DNA from: a virus
Strand: one strand, 5' to 3'
IMG/VR virus record: IMGVR_UViG_3300042350_003251
Coordinates: 1-45,043 of that record
Length of the DNA stretch: 45,043 nt
In this document: piece after piece, positions 20,301 to 26,864 of the stretch
Numbering within the stretch: position 1 is the first letter of the stretch
Layout: each line of letters starts with the position of its first letter
The notes under the pieces: generated by a model
Database searches by the model: none
What the model saw: the letters and a program-made list of their open reading frames with translations, nothing else
Told to the model about the DNA's origin: nothing
Program-made: the position numbers and the translations under genes

Positions 20301-23087
20301 GTCTTCTATTATTTTGTTTCCGTCCCACGTCCCTGTCCGCTCTCTTTCTTGAAAAAATGTTAATTTATCTCCTACCGACAATTGCTTGGCAACTAATTCG
20401 GGGTCGTTTACTAGACTGCCTTTTCTTTGCAATCCTGTGCCGTCTGAAATCCTTTCTGTGTCTTTTAATGTAAAAGTCTTACCAACGCTTGAATTAGGTT
20501 GCTGCTTATTAGCCTCCAACTGCATCTGCACCATTGTCCGATAGTTCGGGTCTTCAATCTCTTCCAACGTCATTTCGCCATTCCTCACCGCATCAGCATC
20601 CTCTTGCACACCAGCAACCCTCTCCGGATTATTTTCCGCAAAGTTTGGGTCAGTTTGGAACGCATTCAGTTCGTCGTCGGTGACGGTGACGAAGGTGGTG
20701 TCAGATTCTGGTGTTACGACAGGGCCTTCTGGGGTTGAAGTAACTTCATTTGCCCATTGTTCTGCATCAATTGTAAATGTACCTTTTCTGGAGCTTTCTA
20801 CTATTACTTCTTCCTCAATTGCTTTCCTGACTTCGTTAGGATGATTGGCCTCAATATCAGCCCATGTCACTCTTCGATTGCCATATTCAAAGGCAACTCT
20901 ACTAAAAACTCTCTCTAAAGCCGCTTGTTTAATTTCCTCTTTTGTTCTTGGAGCCTCTTGTACTTCTATTACATCCCGACCAGCCCTTGATTTAGTTCTG
21001 CCAACAACCGTTACTGGCTTACCTGCCTGAAATACAACATCGCCTTCTTTTGCGTTTTCAAAAGTCACCCCTGTTTTAGCTTCTCCAGTTGTTTCGTCTA
21101 CGGGGGTTTCAGTAATAACCTCTGGCGTCTCAACTACGTCCTCAAACTGAACGTCTTCTATGCCATTGGCTTCGTCAGGAGTAACGGTGTATTGATATTT
21201 GTACTTTGGCTTTCCACCGCCAAACCATGAGGCTAATCCGGTTCTGGCAAACTCTTCTTTTTTGACTCTATCCCGATATTGTTGCGGAATGTTTGCTTCG
21301 TCAAATTCCGTTATAGTAACGCTTCCGTCCGGATTGGTTCGCTTGTTATTTACCTGCTGAGTCGGAATGCCGCCTAGTTGGGATGGTGGTGGTGGTGGGA
21401 TATTTGAATCATCATTGCCACGACCTGCAAAGGCACGTCCTAATCCGGCAGCACCAAAACCACCAATGGCTTCATTACCCGCTGCGCTTAAAATTCTTCC
21501 ACCTTGTCCTTCAAAACTTTCTAAAATACCCTTATTGGCCATTTTGCCTTCTTGTAGAACAGATGTGACTTCTTGTAGTCCACCAGTAGCACCTTCCCCT
21601 CCAGAAGCAAAACCTAATCCCGCTCCACGACCTGCTGCTTTACTCCATGTACTTTTGCCTAGCTTCCCAATAACCCAATCCCTAACGGCAGTGTAGCCAC
21701 CTTTTTTAGCAATAGAACTTGACACCATGCCAGCACCCACTCGCTCTAAAGCCGCTTGCGTCAAACCAACAACTTTTGCCATTGTCTTGCCGTCCTGACC
21801 AGACCGAATCACTTCTTCTGGTGTAATGCCTAATTCCTTTGCTCTGGCATCAACACCTGCTTTATACACTTGTGGAAGCGTCTGGAAATAGGTGGAAGTA
21901 CCATAGGTTGCTATGGATGGGGCAACTTGCATTATCACACTACCAACCGTATACAAAACCGATTCTGGAACTCTTTCCCAATTACCCTCAGTTATGTTTT
22001 TGAAAGCATCAGTAGAAATATTGTTTTTCTTAATTTCTCTGTCAAATCTTTCACTGATTTGTTTTTGAGCGTCGTATAATTCTTGATTTAATTTAACTTC
22101 AACATCTTGGGCCACAGATATCGGGTCTCTACCCTTATTCTCTGGCTTAGACATTTCATTTTGAATCTGAATCATTCTATACCCCTCTCCACTTTTTAGG
22201 TAGTCTTTAATACCTTCAAGCGTTGATGACCCAATCTGAAGCCCAAGTTCGCCCATGGTTTTATCAAAATCACCACCTATACCATATTTTTGAGCAAAAG
22301 AGCGTTCATTATCTTTTTTGTTTTGTTCAAATTGCGCTCCGGTTGATCCCTCAAGAGCAACTTGCTGTTGTTCTGGGGAAAGCTTTTGGAATTCTCGCTC
22401 TGCCTCCTTGGTTGGAAATATTAATCCATCGCTTGCCGCCCCTCTAGTCTTAATGGCAGCAGCAGCCTGATTCATTGTGTCGAACGTGGCTAACGGCTTG
22501 GACTCAATAGGTGCGTTCTTTTCAAATACACCAAACTTACCAGTTTTCTCATCCTGCCTCCACGTAAGCGGATTGGCTTCTGCCATTTGCTGCCTGTCGG
22601 CAAGCACAGCATTTGCTGCTTTATTTGCTAAGAAAACTGGGGACTTTGCCGCCTGATCTATCTCCGCTTGATTCTGCCATTGCTGAAAGTTTGGCCCCTG
22701 TGGCACAGCCATCGGTGTTGTCAATTGCTGACGAGTAACGTCCGTCAAACTAGGCCCTTGCTTTGTTTTAGGCGCTTTCTCTGGTGCCATTGGCATCATC
22801 GCTTGTTGGCCCGTAACCTGAGTCAGGCTTGGCCCCTGTGATGGGCGTGCCGGTTGGAGAAACGTAGGAACCTGAACTGGTTTAGGCGGTTCTGTTCCTT
22901 CCGGCTTACCAACAACAGCAAGATCAAAGTCATTACGAGAAAGGCGTGGACGCCCTATCTTGTCGTAAGCTTTGTTCAGATCGTTGAATAAAAGGTCTCG
23001 ATTGGATTTATCCGCAAGAATAACATCTTCGTTTGCATCAAAAGTACTTGATGAACGGCCAAGAGTTTTTCGAACCCGTAAAAGCAT
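11343..23087 (-). CDS. Giant virion/ejection polyvalent protein (about 3.9 kaa)
   Basis: One uninterrupted frame encodes about 3914 residues from ATG 23087 (3951 if ATG 23198, which overlaps the previous gene by 71 nt; the first 24 residues of the longer form are only an alternative reading of that gene's 3' end). Visible parts: Gln/Pro N-terminus with two copies of QGPSLT(Q/D)VT (about 83-136); Gly/Ala-rich helical region (370-560) ending in a proline run; a ParB-like DGRHRVLAAKELG motif (about 1590-1605); an ART-like stretch with GVFVTPSKMEATLYAG (about 1700-1730); charged coiled coils; a globular region (2315-2560); ten Gly spaced every four residues (2711-2750); NYWPR (about 3209); a hydrophobic segment (3527-3595). 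Multi-domain giants of this kind are polyvalent proteins thought to travel in the virion. Lying between the 565-aa gene and the tail nozzle, it is probably ejected with DNA. Confidence 0.7.
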   Translation of the reverse strand: MLLRVRKTLGRSSSTFDANEDVILADKSNRDLLFNDLNKAYDKIGRPRLSRNDFDLAVVGKPEGTEPPKPVQVPTFLQPARPSQGPSLTQVTGQQAMMPMAPEKAPKTKQGPSLTDVTRQQLTTPMAVPQGPNFQQWQNQAEIDQAAKSPVFLANKAANAVLADRQQMAEANPLTWRQDEKTGKFGVFEKNAPIESKPLATFDTMNQAAAAIKTRGAASDGLIFPTKEAEREFQKLSPEQQQVALEGSTGAQFEQNKKDNERSFAQKYGIGGDFDKTMGELGLQIGSSTLEGIKDYLKSGEGYRMIQIQNEMSKPENKGRDPISVAQDVEVKLNQELYDAQKQISERFDREIKKNNISTDAFKNITEGNWERVPESVLYTVGSVIMQVAPSIATYGTSTYFQTLPQVYKAGVDARAKELGITPEEVIRSGQDGKTMAKVVGLTQAALERVGAGMVSSSIAKKGGYTAVRDWVIGKLGKSTWSKAAGRGAGLGFASGGEGATGGLQEVTSVLQEGKMANKGILESFEGQGGRILSAAGNEAIGGFGAAGLGRAFAGRGNDDSNIPPPPPSQLGGIPTQQVNNKRTNPDGSVTITEFDEANIPQQYRDRVKKEEFARTGLASWFGGGKPKYKYQYTVTPDEANGIEDVQFEDVVETPEVITETPVDETTGEAKTGVTFENAKEGDVVFQAGKPVTVVGRTKSRAGRDVIEVQEAPRTKEEIKQAALERVFSRVAFEYGNRRVTWADIEANHPNEVRKAIEEEVIVESSRKGTFTIDAEQWANEVTSTPEGPVVTPESDTTFVTVTDDELNAFQTDPNFAENNPERVAGVQEDADAVRNGEMTLEEIEDPNYRTMVQMQLEANKQQPNSSVGKTFTLKDTERISDGTGLQRKGSLVNDPELVAKQLSVGDKLTFFQERERTGTWDGNKIIEDGTNNPWGLLGVLSDGWVINNGQQANDNTNAGTSQSVVDEGVGQRTGSENVVTDAGVVSTPTGSGTGPVLTEQSSAVPLPQVEQTQQAQVAPAPVTEGAATPRSIADIEVQREKELKNITPALEGRRGIINANIAGKEVSANLGEGFTNIQDNIPLTPEEKKEVLRQYRLKDDGDLTTKELSDWKRDFSKRVLQRISNEINAKYDAELAAFQSNAPTRQAQVGEIEVDVNNQTDAEIEGRMAEIEGNPDNQKEFNALENEMEKREKASVFDVPLADVGKSVDALLQKEKDKPNGYGAFIEKRDARETKEVADRYLDADKLTERELMKDFSDGVLGNPTTWYADGLKIREALNEATKRGIDTEKMLADVVKVFTNDGYGEDEAKRVVGNILAPIFNKDVASTQPAQQGAAETKLSDYGKFLLDQLELAFKKKYPNEKFDRNGISEGIVKNRGTNTGRMESDLMELIGSYIDPSIRVPAAQALKVQFNKLKEQAAPTPSSLADQIADLRAKEQAELDRKIKNADNYRGADGRVDRKKLNNNADRAAYDEVSGRYDKPISDLLAQQKKEGFGSLRDVELTMRRPEKNEIVFVPIDALLEKQAADQPSYDIQKEENRIKGRVEKAKEFLKNYLKDQRALNPKTGKRTDAKVSFEPSVVNVDANGKISFEDGRHRVLAAKELGLTEVPIEVPKGKGNAIQDLLAQQGKPSGNAEMDEKIRKQKQLDIINKTNPAPNDQNTWVRNVEDILSPEQAFKDDDNFIGTPDFTIKDAKKALEDGEVIVYSSYPIKDGVFVTPSKMEATLYAGNKTPYSKKVKLRDVAWIDSNQGQYAEVKTEQVASETKGKESPKVIDRNATQALLAQANDELAAAKSAFDKKKAELNKTTKEDAPDLFGKRKVESEQGLFEMPRIDPAQREKVIQPFRDRFEKAKAEVNRLTTLLNEGQEVTQELKFESDEQVQTTGTEVRKGKGGTKDEGPVRKKNPPVRNAGRTPDAIAARNIQFFGDPYYSSLQYMMDMTYHPDLLQSIFGGPDKNSKSGRKNIEGERKPRIQFLDKKSNIKTADRLGELLAEKYAEDNNMTVQEAEDKHNFRDIAESIILNHSSRNQMVKAILDQNDMVEEQHKFQYDPEGIYGEDFNEDAAKDVDNSLDDIPDSYWEGMDLTDEQYNELFAPDEPTPSTFTAFDTKGEAARKAREALKEQVGIEEYNRMEAAYRNEKEKAKAEKEEAAKQEKKEEKEKEEDTTPLSAEELTGNKIIEEAASETQEGKSEYENERDQKVSFTEALKADVKAFLSNGFDGIKKYSKKAQAYIENVSKKVVKSAIIAITAGGSVFGVGSKLVAESDGGLAVNTLSLSGMSQMVNRGLTKMGLLDIDVNEGKVDTKTITKQTQETVPVKDGVDFKIRGSVVDNRDPTGQSKLWMYVRDAANGMLTYVAGPNVANMPSYGKSGVSNVEGVGHFMISNGDLTTLTNDETLAQLKIEKLQEIAKFNPDNYIPTFQRINKDTVGLTFKKLNEITEDDIVMTQIVQIGADNINWDAKAKAPGFKSSVFSLTDKSGKPVSSFLFAPTKQNYNRFSGGAYYILAETDKGLMVREMSGSIDMLHSDVDDVAKKYNIPLSKIKIGVMDAGSFSAKPQAKGGTTNFADYQGYNPNKAVGSSLNIPLGGSALDAHIDAVDNLRKKLRNKTYSDPFLLSATGQALLDAYSGILKAARAAGKIITRGQAMYAAQKQINAGNKYSSEEMADAAKAVYNYEKGTIQSDINKATGVKNVSVKKAVQNAIDEAYAIGLGYGKQQGFQKGATEGQKSGFITGKEVGVEQGQEMGIKEGKLAAAKTMKALLEGLKAELNPRQINGILEKFAKQRDFSPEGKQAFMDYVNKVIDDANYVLNERAAAKLKGRVKSMSQSDRTPANDQSLFKAFASLSINHMDPDALQSFINWGTQIVGKSLKNRTQLMEFIKAQKQVQDQITNERSEKMRVGRERNLKEEYEKAKNEGELPDGVTTFEEFVDSKKPTPKQKTDMNARIAALEIPEDTDKETRRVLETLKKQNLSLLSENDLVLLENAISNFEDTGELFAVGDIAAKAEVYNAVDNLVKQNIVFNKQVDTKAVKKRSLTNLLNKYVNLSKNVAKLRNTIIQPWLTASSKVYSAYVVEEGLLLQEAKKQGLKQDNFNRIDLFGFLNEAEGNPELFDALKEQKLSDLEKLANQIAENKSRNDKTESAKAQKLEYESLKKAVESLGLTADSKLEDLKLSEGEKKWYDEARKILDKYGARAIKNMSLYGNQEVGMVQNYWPRNVVKTQAQSDEQTIPDKLEDFSLYNSSGKVGGNLFGRQKGRTNLVGKNGYYQPDGKVNLFNGLRETMMIAMAAKEYHQMQAMYNSSKGLARLAYGRGFNTLKGTLIQYILDTKNHGKYNLDDRTRFHKFKNHVMSAVTGGLIKNITQFPKQLTALANTAAMAPQSTAAATGIAIKAMLAPKGSPLRTALESFVNSGTLGIRLSIPEMLEISSQFAEDKNSVEQAYEKFSNILDKISGGKGLEWTDKQVSIIATLAGYIQNQIQNGKIKNAAQFDLIKEDSKGWDGEAMSAGEQMQGKSNNENTRILFSQRQKDTPLLYFLTNFTHQMVMSAYDNVAKIGDQSVPTKAKMEALQNLGGVVMAGILFQVARSYANGAIDSLFEKIKEETSGDDEEEKERKRKMLREYEEANRTKKLISSTLQETFNYVGGTQNIIVQEAINNGVAGLFEAYQAQGRKMEKEGELPEMLKESVKKDNNPFYSDGTVGQAGIISDAFIKPLVMSAKSDDPTGRLAQEAEILALKLARLPAPAYLLSRQFAGERKEEKAKDLFEKKEKKEIAEDFSPGSADEKIARKKLLNYLEIGDIEKAKKELAKSGETYVIAESIMTDKNNKGIPNKNEYAILEVAQGKEKDATIYLADGSETTVKKFYAGRPDALSNLLIKYKAQEARQRKQLRLLNQIKPKGDNTDYLKEYFYSKLND

Positions 23088-23127
23088 CTGCCCCACGGCT
23101 CCCTTGCCATCTGGTGGCCCCTCGATA

Positions 23128-24825
23128 TTAATATCCTCCTGTATTTCCACGGTATTGTTGTAATGCTTTAATTGGTGTTGATTCCCACTCTTTAACAATT
23201 ACGTCGTATGGCTTTGTTGAATAATCATTCCACCGACGAAGTAGTTCTGGTTTTGTTCTTGCTGTAAAGAATAGCGGTGGTACTGGGTCTCTTAGCGCTC
23301 CGCTTTGTGTTTGACCCGGGATGGTTGTATTTACCACAAACATTGGGTTGACAGAAATTGCGTTCTTGTTGGTTAGAAATGAATCCAAAGTTGGATATGT
23401 TTTACCACCATATCCAATCAACTTCACACCTCCTACTTTGTCAAATTCTTTTGCCAACTCAACCGGATCAAATGTTTCGCCTCTATTGGGATTGTATTTC
23501 AAAACAACAACATTCCCTCTTGCATCAACGGCTTTAAAATTTTGTTTTTCTCTGACAACAATCTCTGGGATTAAACTAATTTTATTATCTGTAAGCCCAT
23601 TATTTTTCCCATAATCAATTGTTTCTTTAGTTGTCAAAATACGGAATTTACCAGTTTTTTTATCATACACTTTTGCAGCCCCGACAGTTAGTCTTTCGCT
23701 TGCCCCTTGTTCATTTTGTGGTAAAGTAACCGTAAGTTCAGGGACTTTATAAGATGCTCCTATGTTGCCGCCCGGGATGTCATACTGAAAATCTGTTTCT
23801 AAAGGGGGCTTCCTGTACTCCAACTTTTTCCTTGCATCTTCTGTCAATTGGGATGCAAACTTATTCACATCCTGACTTCGATCAAATCGAGTTACAAGTC
23901 CTTGCAATCCCCCCAAATTTGGCACGACAATATGAGCAAACCTATTATCATTCATTGCCTTGTCGTAAGCAGCTTGATCTATATTGCCCGCTGCAAGTTG
24001 TTTGTCTAGCCCTGTTTTTAAAGAGGTAAATGGGTTGTTTGGGTCTTTAATGGCTTCCTGCTCAAAAGATGTTATATATTCTGTTCCTCCAGTTTGAGAC
24101 TGAAACAATCCATTAAATGCCCTTGTGTCAGGGATTAAGACTCCATTCGCATCTTTAGTAAACCCTAATGGAATTTGCGTCTTAATATCAAACCCTCCCC
24201 CAGTTTCGTTTTTTGAACCTTGTGCTTCAATATCTTTTCCGATAAGTTCCACCACTTTATTCCCAATATTACCGCCACGAATATTCCGGTAGTTTTGCTT
24301 GGCCTTCTGAACTACATCCTCTGCCTGTGGTTGGTCGGCAAACAAATCAACCCCGTTCTTATAAGTGGATTCTATCTCATTCTGCAACTGTCTCTGAACC
24401 TGAGCCGGATCGTAAAACTCCGTTGGCAACGCTGAAATCTGCTTACTAGCTGCATCCGATGCGGTCTTGTATTTGGTTGCGGTATTTTGCAAATTGGTCT
24501 TTAAAAGATTGGCTTCTTTAATAAGATCAGGTGTTGAAAGCGTTGGCATCTTGGCTTGCAATTCCTTCATTTTTTCGTTCTGGAATTGCTGAAACGGACC
24601 TGAATAAAGTCCTGCATCAAACCCGCCGCCTTCGATTGCTTTATTTCGTATTGTTTCTTCGAGCGCCGCCTGCGATTGTTTTTGTCTTGCAAGCTGAATT
24701 CGTCCACGTTCTGCGGCTTGCTGCTCTTGCATCCTTCTTACCCCAATGCGTTCTGCAAGGGCTAATGGTTCTGGGGCTTCCGCTATCCATGTTTTGCCCG
24801 TTCCGCCTATTCCAAATTCTGCCAT
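23128..24825 (-). CDS. Probable internal virion protein, 565 aa
   Basis: Family not recognised. The N-terminal 150 residues are helical and Gln/Ala/Arg-rich (about 25-60 form a likely coiled coil); the middle is acidic; the C-terminal half (about 360-520) has beta character with basic patches. There is no signal peptide. It sits 1 nt after the neck gene and directly before the giant gene, the position of internal core proteins in podoviral operons. An AGGAGG lies at its last codons (near 23135), but no ATG follows at usual spacing; the nearest in-frame ATG of the giant gene is at 23087. Confidence 0.5.
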   Translation of the reverse strand: MAEFGIGGTGKTWIAEAPEPLALAERIGVRRMQEQQAAERGRIQLARQKQSQAALEETIRNKAIEGGGFDAGLYSGPFQQFQNEKMKELQAKMPTLSTPDLIKEANLLKTNLQNTATKYKTASDAASKQISALPTEFYDPAQVQRQLQNEIESTYKNGVDLFADQPQAEDVVQKAKQNYRNIRGGNIGNKVVELIGKDIEAQGSKNETGGGFDIKTQIPLGFTKDANGVLIPDTRAFNGLFQSQTGGTEYITSFEQEAIKDPNNPFTSLKTGLDKQLAAGNIDQAAYDKAMNDNRFAHIVVPNLGGLQGLVTRFDRSQDVNKFASQLTEDARKKLEYRKPPLETDFQYDIPGGNIGASYKVPELTVTLPQNEQGASERLTVGAAKVYDKKTGKFRILTTKETIDYGKNNGLTDNKISLIPEIVVREKQNFKAVDARGNVVVLKYNPNRGETFDPVELAKEFDKVGGVKLIGYGGKTYPTLDSFLTNKNAISVNPMFVVNTTIPGQTQSGALRDPVPPLFFTARTKPELLRRWNDYSTKPYDVIVKEWESTPIKALQQYRGNTGGY

Positions 24826-24826
24826 G

Positions 24827-25564
24827 TTATTTCGTGTATCCTCTGTAAGCGTCCAAACTATCCATTACCAATTGCAAGTCAACAGGATGCATCGCACGAC
24901 GCATTCTTCTTTCCTCTAATAGCCAATTGGCTTCATACGATCCATCTCTGCGTCTATCCTTGCTATACCGATACTGTAAGAAAGCAACCAAAGCATTTTG
25001 AGAAAACGGATGGATAAGTGTTTCGTCGCTTAATTGAATACAATCGGATTTGTAGTCCATGTAGAAATTAGGCCAGTCCACATTAGCATCCAACTGAATA
25101 ACACCTGCTTCCCTGTTAATATAAAAAGCCCCATAGATTTCTGCCGGTCTGGCACTGCGTATCGGGCCTCTTCCAAATCCATTGTTTGCCAATCCGCTGG
25201 CATTGCTACCAATGTAATTACCACCCGCCCATGTGTCATTGTTTGACTGAGGCACCTCTGGGGCGTCCGTTATTGGGGCAATGTGATTCATTGTTTTCCG
25301 TTCGGATCGTTCAATGATTTTGTTATTCCTATCCACATAGCCTATCCGGATGAAATCCATGAAGCTAAGAGGGAGTGAAACTACTTTGTTTAATGGTACG
25401 CTATCTAGGTAAAGAGTAACAGGCTGAACGTCTATGAAAGACTTATAATGACGAAGGAACCACAAACTGTAAACAAGCAAGTTCTTACGCTCCTTTTCAG
25501 GAATGTCCATGGTAATCATTACCTCGCCTATTACACCCGATACGGGTTGAATCAGTTCAGCCAT
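24827..25564 (-). CDS. Neck / head-tail connector (ring-type) protein
   Basis: The 245-aa protein contains VVSLPLSFMDFIRIGYVDRN (about 65-84). The pattern hydrophobic - L/P - hydrophobic - D-[FY]-[IV] - [RK]-[IV]-G - V is one I associate with neck ring proteins of crAss-like and other Bacteroidota podoviruses. A central Asn/Gly-rich loop (about 105-130) and a basic helical C-terminus (about 200-245) follow. It starts at a TAATG junction with the previous gene, in a run of three connector-sized genes after terminase. The assignment combines remembered pattern and position. Confidence 0.5.
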   Translation of the reverse strand: MAELIQPVSGVIGEVMITMDIPEKERKNLLVYSLWFLRHYKSFIDVQPVTLYLDSVPLNKVVSLPLSFMDFIRIGYVDRNNKIIERSERKTMNHIAPITDAPEVPQSNNDTWAGGNYIGSNASGLANNGFGRGPIRSARPAEIYGAFYINREAGVIQLDANVDWPNFYMDYKSDCIQLSDETLIHPFSQNALVAFLQYRYSKDRRRDGSYEANWLLEERRMRRAMHPVDLQLVMDSLDAYRGYTK

Positions 25565-26169
25565 TATTGAGTATTGTTAGCGTCGTCCACATAGTCGGGC
25601 CTGCGAACCTTTGCCCCTAGTATTTTCATTACTTCCATCGTAACCAATTGCGCTAAAGAATCTGGCAATGTTGCATCGTTAGCAATGGCTAAATAGAAGT
25701 TTAAATTCGTTATCCGTGGCCTGCGTTTTTGACACCGGTCATACACTTTAAAAATATCTCCAGTCCAAACTCCATACAGGTCGCTGCCGTAATTGCGGAA
25801 TGTCCCGTTTGAAGGCATATTGAGCATTTCGATTTGCTTCATAATCAAAAGCTTTTGCTCCGGATCATTATATGTCACCGCTATCATACCCCTGTCCCGT
25901 GGCAGGTTTAACGGTTTTGCTGGCATGGTGGCCTTCTTTGCGTACAATCCATCATTGGTTAGAGCCACGTTTAAAAATGGCACCGTAAAGCAATCCTGAA
26001 CGCTGCTTTGGTTTTCAAGTTGATAGTTGTTGCGCCAGTCAATAGAGGCCACGTAGGCCGAACATAAGTCCACCTGATACTGCACCTCCTCTGGCGTTGG
26101 CTCTGAATCAACAGAACCACCTGTCAGCATTAGCCAGATTGATTCGGCAAGTTTTGAAATTCCTTCCAT
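25564..26169 (-). CDS. Head-tail connector-type structural protein, 201 aa
   Basis: An acidic-to-neutral protein with a helical N-terminus (1-45), a beta-rich centre containing DRGMIAVTYNDPEQK (about 93-107) and a helical C-terminus ending in DDANNTQ. It is the middle of three connector-sized genes between TerL and the internal virion genes, coupled downstream by TAATG. No enzymatic motif or membrane segment is present. Adaptor, stopper or a second ring protein are all possible; no specific family is claimed. Confidence 0.45.
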   Translation of the reverse strand: MEGISKLAESIWLMLTGGSVDSEPTPEEVQYQVDLCSAYVASIDWRNNYQLENQSSVQDCFTVPFLNVALTNDGLYAKKATMPAKPLNLPRDRGMIAVTYNDPEQKLLIMKQIEMLNMPSNGTFRNYGSDLYGVWTGDIFKVYDRCQKRRPRITNLNFYLAIANDATLPDSLAQLVTMEVMKILGAKVRRPDYVDDANNTQ

Positions 26170-26172
26170 CGG

Positions 26173-26841
26173 TTATATGCCTTGTTGTTTTTGCATGGTG
26201 GAATACTGAATCAGCGCCGGTGTGTTGGTTTGAACACCAAAGCTTTGACAAATATAATAAAGCAAATACGGGATTGCCCTATATCCCCATTGAATTTCAA
26301 CGGATGCAGTCTCGTCTATTTGAAAATTACTGTCATAAACCACCGTAGCACGGTCGGCCACCCTGATTATTTGAGCAGTGCCTACTGCCGGAACCGGATC
26401 GAATGTGGCAACAAAATTAGCTTTAACAAAAACCAAAGGGAACTGAACCGAAGGCATCCGTATTTTACTTTTGGTAAAAGTGAAAAAACGATTAGCTGTT
26501 GGCTCACGGGCTATTTCCCCGTCTGCAAACCACGCTTCTGCTTTGATTACTGTCTCTGGATTTGGTGTTTCAAAATCATCAACTACCTTGGTCAAAACAA
26601 CGTCATATTCCCTGAATGGGTCAAGCAAATTGTTCACATCGCTTGTCACCTCTGAAGTTACCTTTGGGACAGGGCGACCATCTTTATAGTCTGTAACCAG
26701 ACCTATAAGGAATACCTGTAACTGGTCGCTGGCACTATCAATTTGAAAACCAAGTTGTTCAGGCGTAACATACCCTTTTTGGTTGCTCCGAAGAAGGGTT
26801 TGTACCTGATTTACAAGCGACGCTAATTTTGGTGTTGCCAT
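26173..26841 (-). CDS. Head-tail connector-type structural protein, 222 aa
   Basis: The 222-aa protein begins with a helical pair (LASLVNQVQTLLRSNQ, about 6-21, then ITPEQLGF-like residues), followed by a beta-rich body (about 75-175) and a short helical C-terminus. It is the first gene after TerL and the first of three connector-sized genes, 3 nt before the next one. Position and size suggest a head-completion adaptor. The family was not identified. Confidence 0.45.
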   Translation of the reverse strand: MATPKLASLVNQVQTLLRSNQKGYVTPEQLGFQIDSASDQLQVFLIGLVTDYKDGRPVPKVTSEVTSDVNNLLDPFREYDVVLTKVVDDFETPNPETVIKAEAWFADGEIAREPTANRFFTFTKSKIRMPSVQFPLVFVKANFVATFDPVPAVGTAQIIRVADRATVVYDSNFQIDETASVEIQWGYRAIPYLLYYICQSFGVQTNTPALIQYSTMQKQQGI

Positions 26842-26864
26842 AGGGGCAAATGTAATAAAAAAAG

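Noticed and set aside
11343-23198. A virion RNA polymerase within the giant protein, as in crAss-like phages
   Set aside because: No D-x-D-G-D catalytic motif of the double-psi beta-barrel polymerases was found in the sequence.
23128-23198. A programmed -1 frameshift joining the 565-aa and giant proteins
   Set aside because: No convincing slippery heptamer with a downstream hairpin was seen in the 71-nt overlap.
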